A stretch of 12,910 nt of DNA from Clostridiales bacterium. Its GTDB lineage: Bacteria > Bacillota > Clostridia > Lachnospirales > Lachnospiraceae. Position 1 is the first letter of the stretch; each line of letters starts with the position of its first letter. Below, in pieces: positions 1 to 6,872 of this stretch. The position numbers were made by a program, and so were the translations under genes. Below the pieces are notes generated by a model, which worked only from the letters and a program-made list of their open reading frames with translations, was not told the origin of the DNA and ran no database searches. The stretch spans positions 1-12,910 of the forward strand of contig JAATEU010000504.1 of the NCBI GenBank assembly GCA_015655565.1, read 5' to 3'.

Positions 1-166
1 ATATAGATTTATTAGAACTTTCCGGGTAACAATCACACCTGCCTAAAGAATACTCATGACTTTCAGCAAAGAAAGCGATTTCCTCCCATTGTTTGCATTA
101 GCAAAAGTATGCGTTTATTCTGGTGCAATATACTATTTATATGATAAAAACAATGTAATAGGAAAA

Positions 167-195
167 TGGACATGTAATGGAATGTGTGTTATATT
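167..195 (+). promoter_or_regulatory. Probable sigma-A promoter of the SDR gene
   Basis: TGGACA at 167-172 and TATATT at 190-195 are separated by 17 bases; each hexamer is one base from consensus. Transcription would start near 202, about 35 bases before the ATG at 237. A ribosome binding site, AAAGGA, lies at 223-228 with an 8-base spacer. Further upstream, at 92-105, is a small inverted repeat (TTTGC, ATTA, GCAAA) that could be a regulator site, but it is short and A+T-rich and I give it little weight. Confidence 0.6.
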
Positions 196-236
196 ATTAA
201 ATAGCTAAAAATATTATAAATGAAAGGAACCTGAAA

Positions 237-1013
237 ATGTCAACTTTATTCGATTTAACAGGAAAAATCGCAGTTGTTACCGGTGCTTCCAGTGGTTTGG
301 GAGCTGATGCGGCAAGGGCTTATGCCGCTCAGGGTGCAGATGTTGCACTGCTGGCAAGAAGAAAAGAAAAATTAGACGCAGTCGTTAAAGAAATTGAGGC
401 CACCGGCCATAAGGCATTTGCCGTTCAATGCGATGTTTCGGACGAGGAAAATGTCAAAAAGGCTATAGACGAAGTATTGAACCATTACGGAAAAATCGAC
501 ATTCTGCTCAACAACGCCGGCGTTGCGGCGTCTGGTTCCGTGGAGAACCTGACTGTTGAAAAATGGGACGATTCCATGAATATCAATGTCAAGGGAATAT
601 TCCTGATGTGTAAATACATTATTCCGCAGATGAAGCAGCGCAAGTACGGCAGGATTGTTAATGTTGCTTCCGTCAATGCAATTGTGGCAGATAAATCGCC
701 GGCACTGGTTCGTCATGTTTACAATACGTCAAAAGCGGCCGTGCTGGGTCTGACCAAAGGAATGGCCGCAACCTATGCACAGGACGGCATTACGGTCAAT
801 GCTGTAGGCCCCGGGCTTTTCGAGTCTGAAATGACGGCAGATACTCTATTTAAACATGAAAAATTTATGCAGATGTACAATTCGCTTTGCCCCGCTTCCA
901 GACCGGGTGGAAAAGGCGAGTTGAACGGTCCGATTTTATTTTTATCTGCGGATGCGTGCAGCTACACCACCGGACAGTTTATCGTTGTAGACGGTGGATT
1001 TACCATCACATGA
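237..1013 (+). CDS. Short-chain dehydrogenase/reductase (SDR), NAD(P)-dependent
   Basis: 258 residues, the usual length of a classical SDR. The Rossmann nucleotide-binding motif TGASSGLG is at residues 15-22, NNAG at 92-95, the catalytic serine in VASVNA at S145, and YNTSK with Y162 and K166. The C-terminal part carries GPG (191-193), used in cofactor contact, and ends in VDGGF, as in oligomeric cytosolic SDRs. The family oxidises alcohols or reduces ketones; the general look is that of the gluconate 5-dehydrogenase / 3-oxoacyl-ACP reductase-like subset, but the substrate cannot be read from sequence. It has its own promoter and converges with the sugar operon, so it is not co-transcribed with it. 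It could supply a ketose from a polyol to the neighbouring kinase and aldolase, which is speculation from proximity. The start at 237 is supported by AAAGGA 8 bases upstream. Confidence 0.93.
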   Translation: MSTLFDLTGKIAVVTGASSGLGADAARAYAAQGADVALLARRKEKLDAVVKEIEATGHKAFAVQCDVSDEENVKKAIDEVLNHYGKIDILLNNAGVAASGSVENLTVEKWDDSMNINVKGIFLMCKYIIPQMKQRKYGRIVNVASVNAIVADKSPALVRHVYNTSKAAVLGLTKGMAATYAQDGITVNAVGPGLFESEMTADTLFKHEKFMQMYNSLCPASRPGGKGELNGPILFLSADACSYTTGQFIVVDGGFTIT

Positions 1014-1092
1014 TTTTATTGCCTGTTGTTTTGCCTTATTCCAACGAGCTGTATCCAAAGGCGGCGCTAAACACGTTTACAATGGCATTGAA

Positions 1093-1138
1093 CTCATCAA
1101 GAACACTTTTTTATAAATCAGGAAGCGTTCTTGATGAG
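1093..1138. repeat. Perfect 12-base inverted repeat between convergent genes
   Basis: CTCATCAAGAAC at 1093-1104 is exactly inverted as GTTCTTGATGAG at 1127-1138, with 22 bases between. It lies downstream of both the SDR gene and the aldolase operon. Neither strand has a T-run after the stem and the spacer is long for a terminator loop, so it is not a classical intrinsic terminator. It may be the scar of an inverted duplication or part of a decayed gene. No convincing terminator is visible elsewhere in 1014-1282. Confidence 0.6.
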
Positions 1139-1265
1139 GAATTTTGCATAATAACCCAGAAGTCTCTTTGCCTTTATTGCTCCAAATGATTCCAGCAACG
1201 GATTATCCCGGGTAGGTTGGATTCTTTCCATTTGGCACATCAATAACACCTTATGCTGTACACAT

Positions 1266-1294
1266 ACTTACATTTTACACACTTACATTTTACA
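1266..1294. repeat. 14-base direct repeat at the 3' end of the aldolase gene
   Basis: ACTTACATTTTACA occurs at 1266-1279 and again at 1281-1294. On the minus strand the second copy holds the end of the aldolase gene (the Cys-Lys-Met codons and the TAA stop) and the first copy repeats the same codons just after the stop. It looks like a short tandem duplication, or slippage, at the gene end. Confidence 0.6.
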
Positions 1295-2128
1295 TAATTT
1301 CATTTTCTCTCTTAAATAATTCATTAATTTATTTTGAACATATTTGGGCATATCAAATACATTTCCTTTTTCTTTGCATTCTTCACAATATTCTTTTATA
1401 CTGTCATAATATAATTGAAAAAATTCAGTCCCTACATTAAACTTGTTAATACCTTTTGTAAATGCAATTTCTAATTGTTCTGCCGGTATTCCGCTGCCGC
1501 CATGTAAAACAAGCGGAATATCGGTTGCTGAATTAATTTCATCCAATCGTTTTAAATCTAATTTTGGTGTTTCTATATATACACCATGTGCACTTCCAAT
1601 TGCAACCGCAACGGAATCAACTCCTGTTTCTTTACAAAATTTTGCTGCAACATCTGCACGTGTATACATATCTAAATTATCCTGATCTGAATTTGCTGCA
1701 AATCCAACGCGTCCCAGCTCCGCTTCCACATCACAGCCAAAATTTTTAGCGGTTTCCACTACTTTTTTTGTAATTAAAATATTTTCTTCCAGAGAAAGCA
1801 TTGACCCATCAATCATTACTGACGGGAAGCCCGCTCTTATTGCCTTCATGATATAGTTATAATCACTGCTATGGTCTAAATGTAAACCAATGGGAGTTTC
1901 CACCTGTTCGGCCAATTCCCTGATCATTCCTGCAAATCCGGCTAATTGAGTACAGTTATTCAGGTGGCTGTGTTCCGGATAAAGCATAATAATTACCGGC
2001 TTTTTTAATTCCTCTGCTACCGCAACAACGGAATAGGACATATTATAGTCTGTACAGTTAAATGCTATTGCAGATGTATTTGCCTCATCCGCCCTTCTTA
2101 ATATCTCACTTACCTTTACTAATGCCAT
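1283..2128 (-). CDS. Class II (zinc) ketose-phosphate aldolase, GatY/KbaY/FbaA family
   Basis: 281 residues, typical for the tagatose-bisphosphate/fructose-bisphosphate class II aldolases. Recognisable motifs are HLDH at 83-86 (D85 is the expected catalytic acid, H86 a zinc ligand), SVMIDGS at 103-109, VEAELG at 134-139, AIGSAHG at 176-182 (H181, zinc ligand), LVLHGGSG at 206-213 (H209, zinc ligand) and KFNVGTE at 229-235. The fold is a cytosolic TIM barrel that cleaves a ketose phosphate to dihydroxyacetone phosphate and an aldehyde. The N-terminal barrel strands differ from the usual form: AFNCTDYN at 22-29 replaces the common AFNVNN-type segment, so the aldehyde specificity may differ from fructose or tagatose bisphosphate. 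It is the last gene of the operon, 54 bases after the second DhaL gene, with AAAGGA about 10 bases before the ATG. The exact substrate is unknown. Confidence 0.88.
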   Translation of the reverse strand: MALVKVSEILRRADEANTSAIAFNCTDYNMSYSVVAVAEELKKPVIIMLYPEHSHLNNCTQLAGFAGMIRELAEQVETPIGLHLDHSSDYNYIMKAIRAGFPSVMIDGSMLSLEENILITKKVVETAKNFGCDVEAELGRVGFAANSDQDNLDMYTRADVAAKFCKETGVDSVAVAIGSAHGVYIETPKLDLKRLDEINSATDIPLVLHGGSGIPAEQLEIAFTKGINKFNVGTEFFQLYYDSIKEYCEECKEKGNVFDMPKYVQNKLMNYLREKMKLCKM

Positions 2129-2182
2129 GATATTTTTATCCTTTCTTATAACGAGTTTCTTTTATTTTATAAAGAAATATTT

Positions 2183-2806
2183 CTATTTCTCTATATACTG
2201 CATTAATGCCTTAAAAATCAATACACCGACAACTGCTCCCCCATCAATTTCACCAATTGTTTTTTCACCGTAATAAGCAATGCGCCCATGCTTGCCCTTC
2301 CTGTTTTTGGTACTTTCGAGTCCTTCTTCCGCTGCTTTCAAGGCTTCTTTAAAAGCAATCTTTTTTCCTTTTTCTATATTTGCTTTTAAAGCGTAAACCC
2401 CGGGATACAAACTGTCCAGTATAGTTTTATCTCCCGGCTTTGACTTCGCTTTTTCCATAATCATATGTACGCCATTTATCATGGCATCTGCAACTTCCTC
2501 TAATCCGCTATTTGTTTTACCCTTTAGATTTTTTGCCATTCCCATAATCATGAACGACATAATGGTTCCTAACGTAGAAGGCGCTGCTTCATTAAATGCA
2601 TTTGCAGCAGTTCTTAATATTATCCCTAAATCCTGATTATCTTTTTCTTCCTCCATTGCTTTTGTTGCCGCAGTAAATCCCTGACTCATGGATATTCCTA
2701 AATCACCGTCTCCAAATCTGGCATCAAGTTCCGCCAGATAGTCTGCTTTTTCAACCATCAACTCTTTTATTGTTCTTACCGCTTCTGTTAAATGTAATTT
2801 GTTCAT
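2183..2806 (-). CDS. dhaL: DhaL-type kinase subunit, divergent copy (DhaL1)
   Basis: 207 residues, normal for the nucleotide-binding L subunit of dihydroxyacetone-type kinases (DAK2 domain). The magnesium-binding aspartates are present in LDARFGDGDLG (D28, D33, D35), followed by MSQGF. GDKTILDSL at 125-133 and GRIAYYGEKTIGEIDGGA at 174-191 match the other conserved loops. The nucleotide-loop motif that is usually GGASG reads AAPST at 74-78 here, a clear departure. The DPGA near the C-terminus is also changed, to DGGA. In the family, DhaL hands a phosphoryl group from bound ADP/ATP to the substrate held in DhaK. A strong ribosome binding site, AGGAGG (plus-strand 2812-2817), sits 5 bases before the ATG. 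It is followed by the aldolase gene and separated from the canonical DhaK by a 144-base gap containing an intercistronic repeat. Confidence 0.88.
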   Translation of the reverse strand: MNKLHLTEAVRTIKELMVEKADYLAELDARFGDGDLGISMSQGFTAATKAMEEEKDNQDLGIILRTAANAFNEAAPSTLGTIMSFMIMGMAKNLKGKTNSGLEEVADAMINGVHMIMEKAKSKPGDKTILDSLYPGVYALKANIEKGKKIAFKEALKAAEEGLESTKNRKGKHGRIAYYGEKTIGEIDGGAVVGVLIFKALMQYIEK

Positions 2807-2877
2807 TAAGGCCTCCTGTCCGCGACTTGCCCGCAGACGTAAATTCAGTATATAAAAAAATTTCTTTCAACTTGACT

Positions 2878-2951
2878 CCCATTGCATGCCGCATCTGCTT
2901 GCAGATATGATACTGCATAAATAAGATGCGTGAAATTGCTTTCTATTTCAC
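2878..2951 (-). repeat. Two-hairpin intercistronic repeat, copy A
   Basis: One of three related elements in this operon. On the plus strand it starts CCCATTGCATGCCGC, contains the hairpin ATCTGC/GCAGAT (2893-2898 and 2901-2906), then TACTGCATAAATAAG, then a second hairpin GTGAAAT/ATTTCAC (2930-2936 and 2945-2951) that reaches into the stop codon of the upstream DhaK gene. It fills much of the gap before the DhaL1 gene. No T-tract follows either stem, so it is not a simple terminator. Confidence 0.7.
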
Positions 2952-3958
2952 TATTTATTATAATTTGTATAAAAAGGGGTCGATGCCGTTACCCGTAAAT
3001 ACTTTTTAAATTGATCATTCAATTTAAAAATAGTCACAGACAATCCGGCCATTTCCATTGAAGTTGCAAATTCTCCGATATGGGGAATAAAAATAGTAAC
3101 ACCCATTTCAGCCAATTTCATATGCAGCCTTCTATAAACAATAAACTGTTCTTCCAGGGGTGTTGCTCCAAGGCCATTCACCATTACCGAAACCTCATCC
3201 CCTTTTTTAAGCGGCATATCCAAAAGTAATTCGGCTAAAATACTGTCTGCTATTTCATCCGCCTTCTTCATTGTGCAGACTTCAATCCCCGGTTCTCCGT
3301 GAATACCCATCCCAAATTCCATCTCATCTTCTTTAATTGAAAAGGTAGCTTTTCCTGCTTCCGGAACAATGCATGGTGAAAGCGCAATTCCTATGGTTCT
3401 GATATGATCAAGGGCCTCCTGTGTTACTTTTGCAACCTCTTCCAATGACAGCATCTCATCTGCAGCCGCTCCTGCAACTTTAAAGGCATATACCATACCC
3501 GCTACCCCTCTTCTCATGGCCGCTTCTTCCTTAGGCCTTGATGCAACATCATCTTTTACCAATACCTCCATAGTCTTTACATTTTCAAATTCCGCATTTT
3601 CCACAGCCATTGCAAAATTCATAGTGTCTCCGCCATAATTCCCATATAAGCAGAGTACTCCGGCACCATTATTTGCAGCTATAATCATATCTGTCATTTT
3701 TTGCGCAGAAGGAGATGCAAATACATTCCCTACCGCGCAGCCATCCAGCATTCCGTCACCAACATACCCTAAGAAAACCGGCAAGTGTCCGGAACCCCCT
3801 GCAGTTACGATTCCAACCTTTCCTTTTTTTGTCTTTGTACTTTTCATAAGTATTCTTTTATCCTTATCCAAAACTTTTACTCTATCTTTATAAGCAAGTA
3901 AAATTCCTTCCATTACCTCCGGTACAAAATCACTTGGATTATTAATAATTTTTTTCAT
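2951..3958 (-). CDS. dhaK: Dihydroxyacetone-type kinase substrate subunit DhaK, canonical copy (DhaK1)
   Basis: 335 residues from the chosen start. All three residues known for the E. coli DhaK mechanism have counterparts: H58 in GGSGHLP (E. coli His56), D111 in GNYGGD (Asp109) and H220 in GIHGEPG (His218, which binds the ketone carbonyl covalently as a hemiaminal). Other family marks are GYVGDGMLDG and GNVFASPS at 64-84. The protein should therefore bind a short-chain ketose such as dihydroxyacetone, or a relative such as erythrulose. The reading frame opens 27 bases further upstream, but the start at 3958 gives the family's normal MKKIINNP beginning and has GGAG (plus-strand 3964-3967) 5 bases before it. 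No DhaM gene is visible in the window, so the phosphoryl source (ATP directly, or a PTS protein encoded elsewhere) is unknown. Confidence 0.92.
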   Translation of the reverse strand: MKKIINNPSDFVPEVMEGILLAYKDRVKVLDKDKRILMKSTKTKKGKVGIVTAGGSGHLPVFLGYVGDGMLDGCAVGNVFASPSAQKMTDMIIAANNGAGVLCLYGNYGGDTMNFAMAVENAEFENVKTMEVLVKDDVASRPKEEAAMRRGVAGMVYAFKVAGAAADEMLSLEEVAKVTQEALDHIRTIGIALSPCIVPEAGKATFSIKEDEMEFGMGIHGEPGIEVCTMKKADEIADSILAELLLDMPLKKGDEVSVMVNGLGATPLEEQFIVYRRLHMKLAEMGVTIFIPHIGEFATSMEMAGLSVTIFKLNDQFKKYLRVTASTPFYTNYNK

Positions 3959-4015
3959 TCTGACTCCAATCTGCATGCTCTGCACGCTAAAATTATACTA
4001 GTGTAGAAACTAGTT

Positions 4016-4101
4016 CCTGAGGTATGCCACATCTGCTTGCAGATTTGCAAATGCGGTACTGCTTCAAATCAGGATGTGAAAAACACAAAGTATTTTCACA
4101 T
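4016..4101 (-). repeat. Two-hairpin intercistronic repeat, copy B
   Basis: Second copy of the element, lying between the DhaL2 stop and the DhaK1 start. It shares CATCTGCTTGCAGAT with copy A (hairpin arms 4031-4036 and 4039-4044) and GCGGTACTGC with copy C. It ends in the stem ATGTGAAAA/TTTTCACAT (4074-4082 and 4093-4101). Copy B has an extra TTTGCAA-type segment between the first hairpin and GCGGTACTGC. There is no T-tract on either side. Confidence 0.7.
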
Positions 4102-4118
4102 TAAGCACCTTCTTAAAT

Positions 4119-4760
4119 TTACTGTTCTTTTATAAGTTCTTCATAAAATGCCTTGAAAATAAGACTTGTTGAAACGGCTCCCGGATCGGGCAGTCCAATG
4201 GCTGCTTCTCTGAAATTCTTAGAACGTCCAATCTTAGACTCCATGCATTCACTGGCTTTTACACCTTCAAGCGCTGCATTACAGGCCTTTAGAAAAGCCC
4301 CTTCCATTTCTTCCTCCAGACCGGCGGAACGCTTTAACGACTCCACAGCCGGAATAAGTGCATCAAGCATTGTTTTCTGACCGGCTCCTGCCTTTCCCCG
4401 CCGCTCAATTGCTTTCTCTCCTTCTTCAAAATACGCCGCTATCTGATTCAGGCTGCAGGAATTTTCATGAGGCAGTTTACTAAGCCCGCCAATAAACATA
4501 GTTCCAAAGATAACTCCGGAAGCCCCGCCCATGGATTTTACCAATTCAATACCCACCGCTTTACATAAAGAATCCACCTCGTAAAACTCTTGCTTTTCAA
4601 GCATTCTGCAAAGTGCCGAAAATCCTCTTTTCATTCCAATCCCATGATCCCCATCACCAATTACGGTATCTATTTCTGTTAAATAAGGTTCATTGGCAAT
4701 AATTATTTTAGAAGCATTCTCTATCATTTTTTGAAATTCTCTTACATCTAACCTTTTCAT
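4119..4760 (-). CDS. dhaL: DhaL-type kinase subunit, canonical copy (DhaL2)
   Basis: 213 residues from the chosen ATG. It has the full set of DhaL motifs: the magnesium aspartates D31, D36 and D38 in IDTVIGDGDHG, MKRGF at 43-47, GGASG at 78-82, GQKTMLDAL at 127-135, and DPGA at 192-195. This is therefore the better-conserved nucleotide-binding subunit of the two in the operon. The frame can be opened at a TTG 12 bases further upstream, but GAGGTG (about plus-strand 4764-4769) is correctly spaced for the ATG at 4760. That ribosome binding site overlaps the TGA of the preceding DhaK-like gene (8-base gap), so the two are probably translationally coupled and made in equal amounts. Its direct partner by position is the unusual DhaK2, although it could also serve DhaK1. 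Confidence 0.91.
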   Translation of the reverse strand: MKRLDVREFQKMIENASKIIIANEPYLTEIDTVIGDGDHGIGMKRGFSALCRMLEKQEFYEVDSLCKAVGIELVKSMGGASGVIFGTMFIGGLSKLPHENSCSLNQIAAYFEEGEKAIERRGKAGAGQKTMLDALIPAVESLKRSAGLEEEMEGAFLKACNAALEGVKASECMESKIGRSKNFREAAIGLPDPGAVSTSLIFKAFYEELIKEQ

Positions 4761-4768
4761 AAGGCACC

Positions 4769-5722
4769 TCAAATTGTAAAATCATAGCCATTGACTGTTT
4801 TTATGTATCTTTCTATTTCAGCATTTGCCGCCAGCACGGTTACAATGCAGCCATTAGAATCGTATGCATCATAGTAGCAGCCGGCTGCAGCTCCTCCAAT
4901 CGCATACCCTCTTTTCTCAAGGGCTCTTTTCATTGACATAAGTACCACATAGCCTTCCACATATGTCATTTCACGCATCCTGTTTACGGTAAAAAAAATC
5001 TTACTGTTTTCATAGGCTTTTAATTCTTCCATCCCACATTCTATTACTGTTTCCGCCAATTGATCGGCTGATATAAAATCTTCTGCAATGGAAGGTGCTT
5101 CTCCCGAAAATCCTGCTCCAATTTGTATCTTGTTTGTTTCTTCACTTACGCATACCGCCATAGAACGCATTCTGCAGTTGGCTTCCTGTGTAACTCTATA
5201 TAATTCTTTTAATGAAAGTCCATTACCGGCAGCTTCTGAAGCAATCTTTGTAAGCATTCCTATTCCGCTCAGACCGCCTCTGTTCTCTTTCCTTTCTCCT
5301 TTTGCACTAAACATATCATCGCTTGCAAGAATTAATCCGGAACGAATCCCTTCCGCCGAAAGGAGTTCCATCGCCATATCATTATTTAAATAGTCTCCCG
5401 AATAGTTATTGGCAAGAAATAAAATCCCCTTTCCCCGTTCTATTTTCTTCCCAATTTCATACAGGGCATACGCATTCGGTGCGCAATCAAATTCCCCTAT
5501 CACCATGGCATCTGCAAGGCCTTTTCCAACAAATCCTTCAAATAACGGGCCTTTTCCGGCTCCTCCATTAAGGATAACCTGGACTTTTTGGTTTTTTATA
5601 TCCTTTCTGTGAAGCATATAGCTGAACTCATTTTCCATTCTGATATAGGTACCTTGCTGTGTAAACATAATACCCTGCAGCACGTCATCCAGAATTCCTT
5701 CTTTTTCATTTATAATTTTCAT
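4769..5722 (-). CDS. DhaK paralogue lacking the canonical substrate histidines (DhaK2)
   Basis: 317 residues from the chosen start. It is clearly a DhaK-fold relative: GFVGKGLADAMVIGEF at 63-78 matches the family's GYVGxGMLDAA/GEVF region, and NNYSGD at 105-110 keeps the active-site aspartate (D110). The motif GGSGH reads GGAGK, putting K57 where E. coli His56 would be, and GIHGEPG reads GFSGEAP, putting S206 where the covalent His218 would be. It therefore cannot use the known hemiaminal mechanism. It may have a different substrate, act as a partner or regulator subunit, or be a binding protein; L. lactis DhaQ, a DhaK paralogue that co-activates the regulator DhaS, is a precedent for repurposing. 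The start is uncertain: 5722 gives a DhaK-like MKIINE, but the ribosome binding site is weak and an in-frame ATG at 5734 is possible. It is coupled to DhaL2. Confidence 0.85.
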   Translation of the reverse strand: MKIINEKEGILDDVLQGIMFTQQGTYIRMENEFSYMLHRKDIKNQKVQVILNGGAGKGPLFEGFVGKGLADAMVIGEFDCAPNAYALYEIGKKIERGKGILFLANNYSGDYLNNDMAMELLSAEGIRSGLILASDDMFSAKGERKENRGGLSGIGMLTKIASEAAGNGLSLKELYRVTQEANCRMRSMAVCVSEETNKIQIGAGFSGEAPSIAEDFISADQLAETVIECGMEELKAYENSKIFFTVNRMREMTYVEGYVVLMSMKRALEKRGYAIGGAAAGCYYDAYDSNGCIVTVLAANAEIERYIKTVNGYDFTI

Positions 5723-5728
5723 AGTTAT

Positions 5729-5803
5729 ACCCATTGCATACCGCAAGCAGGCTTGCGGTACTGCCATAAATAAGGGAGTGTGAAAGCGCTCTTCTTTCAC
5801 ACT
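5729..5803 (-). repeat. Two-hairpin intercistronic repeat, copy C
   Basis: Third copy, between the permease stop and the DhaK2 start. On the plus strand it begins CCCATTGCATACCGC, nearly the same as copy A, and has TAAATAAG in the linker like copy A. Its first hairpin is the strongest of the three: TACCGCAAGC/GCTTGCGGTA, 10 base pairs with a 2-base loop (5739-5748 and 5751-5760). The second is AGTGTGAAAG/CTTTCACACT, 10 base pairs with a 7-base loop (5777-5786 and 5794-5803). The stem sequences differ from those of A and B while pairing is kept, which favours a role for the RNA or DNA fold. Confidence 0.75.
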
Positions 5804-5843
5804 TTCCCACCACTGGTCACAAATAATTTTCCCTTAACCTTCC

Positions 5844-6827
5844 CTATTTTGAATTTTTCTTCTGACTCATATCCAAAATAACGGCCGCCAAAATAATAGC
5901 TACAATTACAACCTTCTGCCAATAGGAGGAAATCTGCATTAAATTCATTCCATTATTAATGACAGCAATAATTGCACATCCAAATATTGCTCTTCCCACT
6001 GAACCGCTGCCTCCCACTAAACTGGTTCCGCCAAGTACCGTAGCCGCAATTGCAAACATTTCATAACCTTCACAGGCTGCAGGCTGGCCGTTTTGCAGTT
6101 TTGAAGCTACGCAAATACCTCCCAAGCCGGCTGTAATGCCACAAAGGACATGGGAAATAAATACCACCTTATTTACATGAATACCGCTTAAATGAGCTAC
6201 CTGTCTATTACTTCCAACCGCATATACATGTCTGCCGAATACTGTTTTTGAAAGTAAGGTGTGCATCAGAAAAACCACAATAAATGTAAATATTGTAATC
6301 ACCGGTATAATGCCATTTGGCATGGATTCCGTTTTAATCAGCCTCCCTGCTCCCAGCCAGGCAAAATTATTATGCAGTCCATATACCGGCTGCCCCCCTG
6401 TTAAAATATAAGACAGCCCTCTTGCAATCGACATCATGGCAAGTGTCGTAATCATTGGGACGACACGGAATTTTGTAATCATAAGGCCATTAATAGCACC
6501 ACTTATACCGCCAACCACAACTCCGCTTACTATTAATATTACAATTGAAGTTGCAATTGACATATCGGGAAATAAAAGTCCGGCCATAGCCGATGCAATT
6601 CCTGCCAGGGCGGCTACCGATCCTACGGAAATATCAATTCCTCCGAGAATGATTACAAAGGTCAGCCCGGCTGCAAGTAATGCATTGATTGACATTTGTG
6701 AAGTAAGATTTATAAGATTTCTGCCCGAAAGAAAAGTATCGTTTGACAATCCGAATACTATACATAATATAATCAGAACTATGACTACGACATTTTTACT
6801 GACCCATCGTTTTATTTTGCTGTTCAT
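5844..6827 (-). CDS. Sugar ABC transporter permease, RbsC type
   Basis: 327 residues, very hydrophobic throughout, with the motifs of the branched-chain/ribose permease family (BPD_transp_2). GGIDISVGS is at 62-70, a conserved stretch with IARGLSYILTGG at 134-145, and the cytoplasmic coupling loop GGTSLVGGSG at 266-275 is followed by NNGMNLM. The short basic N-terminus (KIKRW) precedes the first membrane segment at about 12-27. It forms the membrane channel, probably as a homodimer, with the RbsA-type ATPase whose gene ends 45 bases upstream. GAGG lies about 10 bases before the ATG, a slightly long spacing. Family membership is firm; the transported sugar is not determined. Confidence 0.93.
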   Translation of the reverse strand: MNSKIKRWVSKNVVVIVLIILCIVFGLSNDTFLSGRNLINLTSQMSINALLAAGLTFVIILGGIDISVGSVAALAGIASAMAGLLFPDMSIATSIVILIVSGVVVGGISGAINGLMITKFRVVPMITTLAMMSIARGLSYILTGGQPVYGLHNNFAWLGAGRLIKTESMPNGIIPVITIFTFIVVFLMHTLLSKTVFGRHVYAVGSNRQVAHLSGIHVNKVVFISHVLCGITAGLGGICVASKLQNGQPAACEGYEMFAIAATVLGGTSLVGGSGSVGRAIFGCAIIAVINNGMNLMQISSYWQKVVIVAIILAAVILDMSQKKNSK

Positions 6828-6872
6828 TTTGCGTCATCCTCTTCTATACAATTTATTTTAATTTTCATTCAT

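Noticed and set aside
1093..1138. Bidirectional intrinsic terminator between the convergent genes
   Set aside because: The stem is good but the loop is 22 bases and neither strand has a T-run after it.
3959..3985. Longer N-terminus for DhaK1
   Set aside because: No ribosome binding site precedes 3985, while GGAG sits 5 bases before 3958 and the family start MKKIIN begins there.
4769..5722. DhaK2 as a plain pseudogene
   Set aside because: The frame is full length, the structural motifs are kept, and it is translationally coupled to an intact DhaL.
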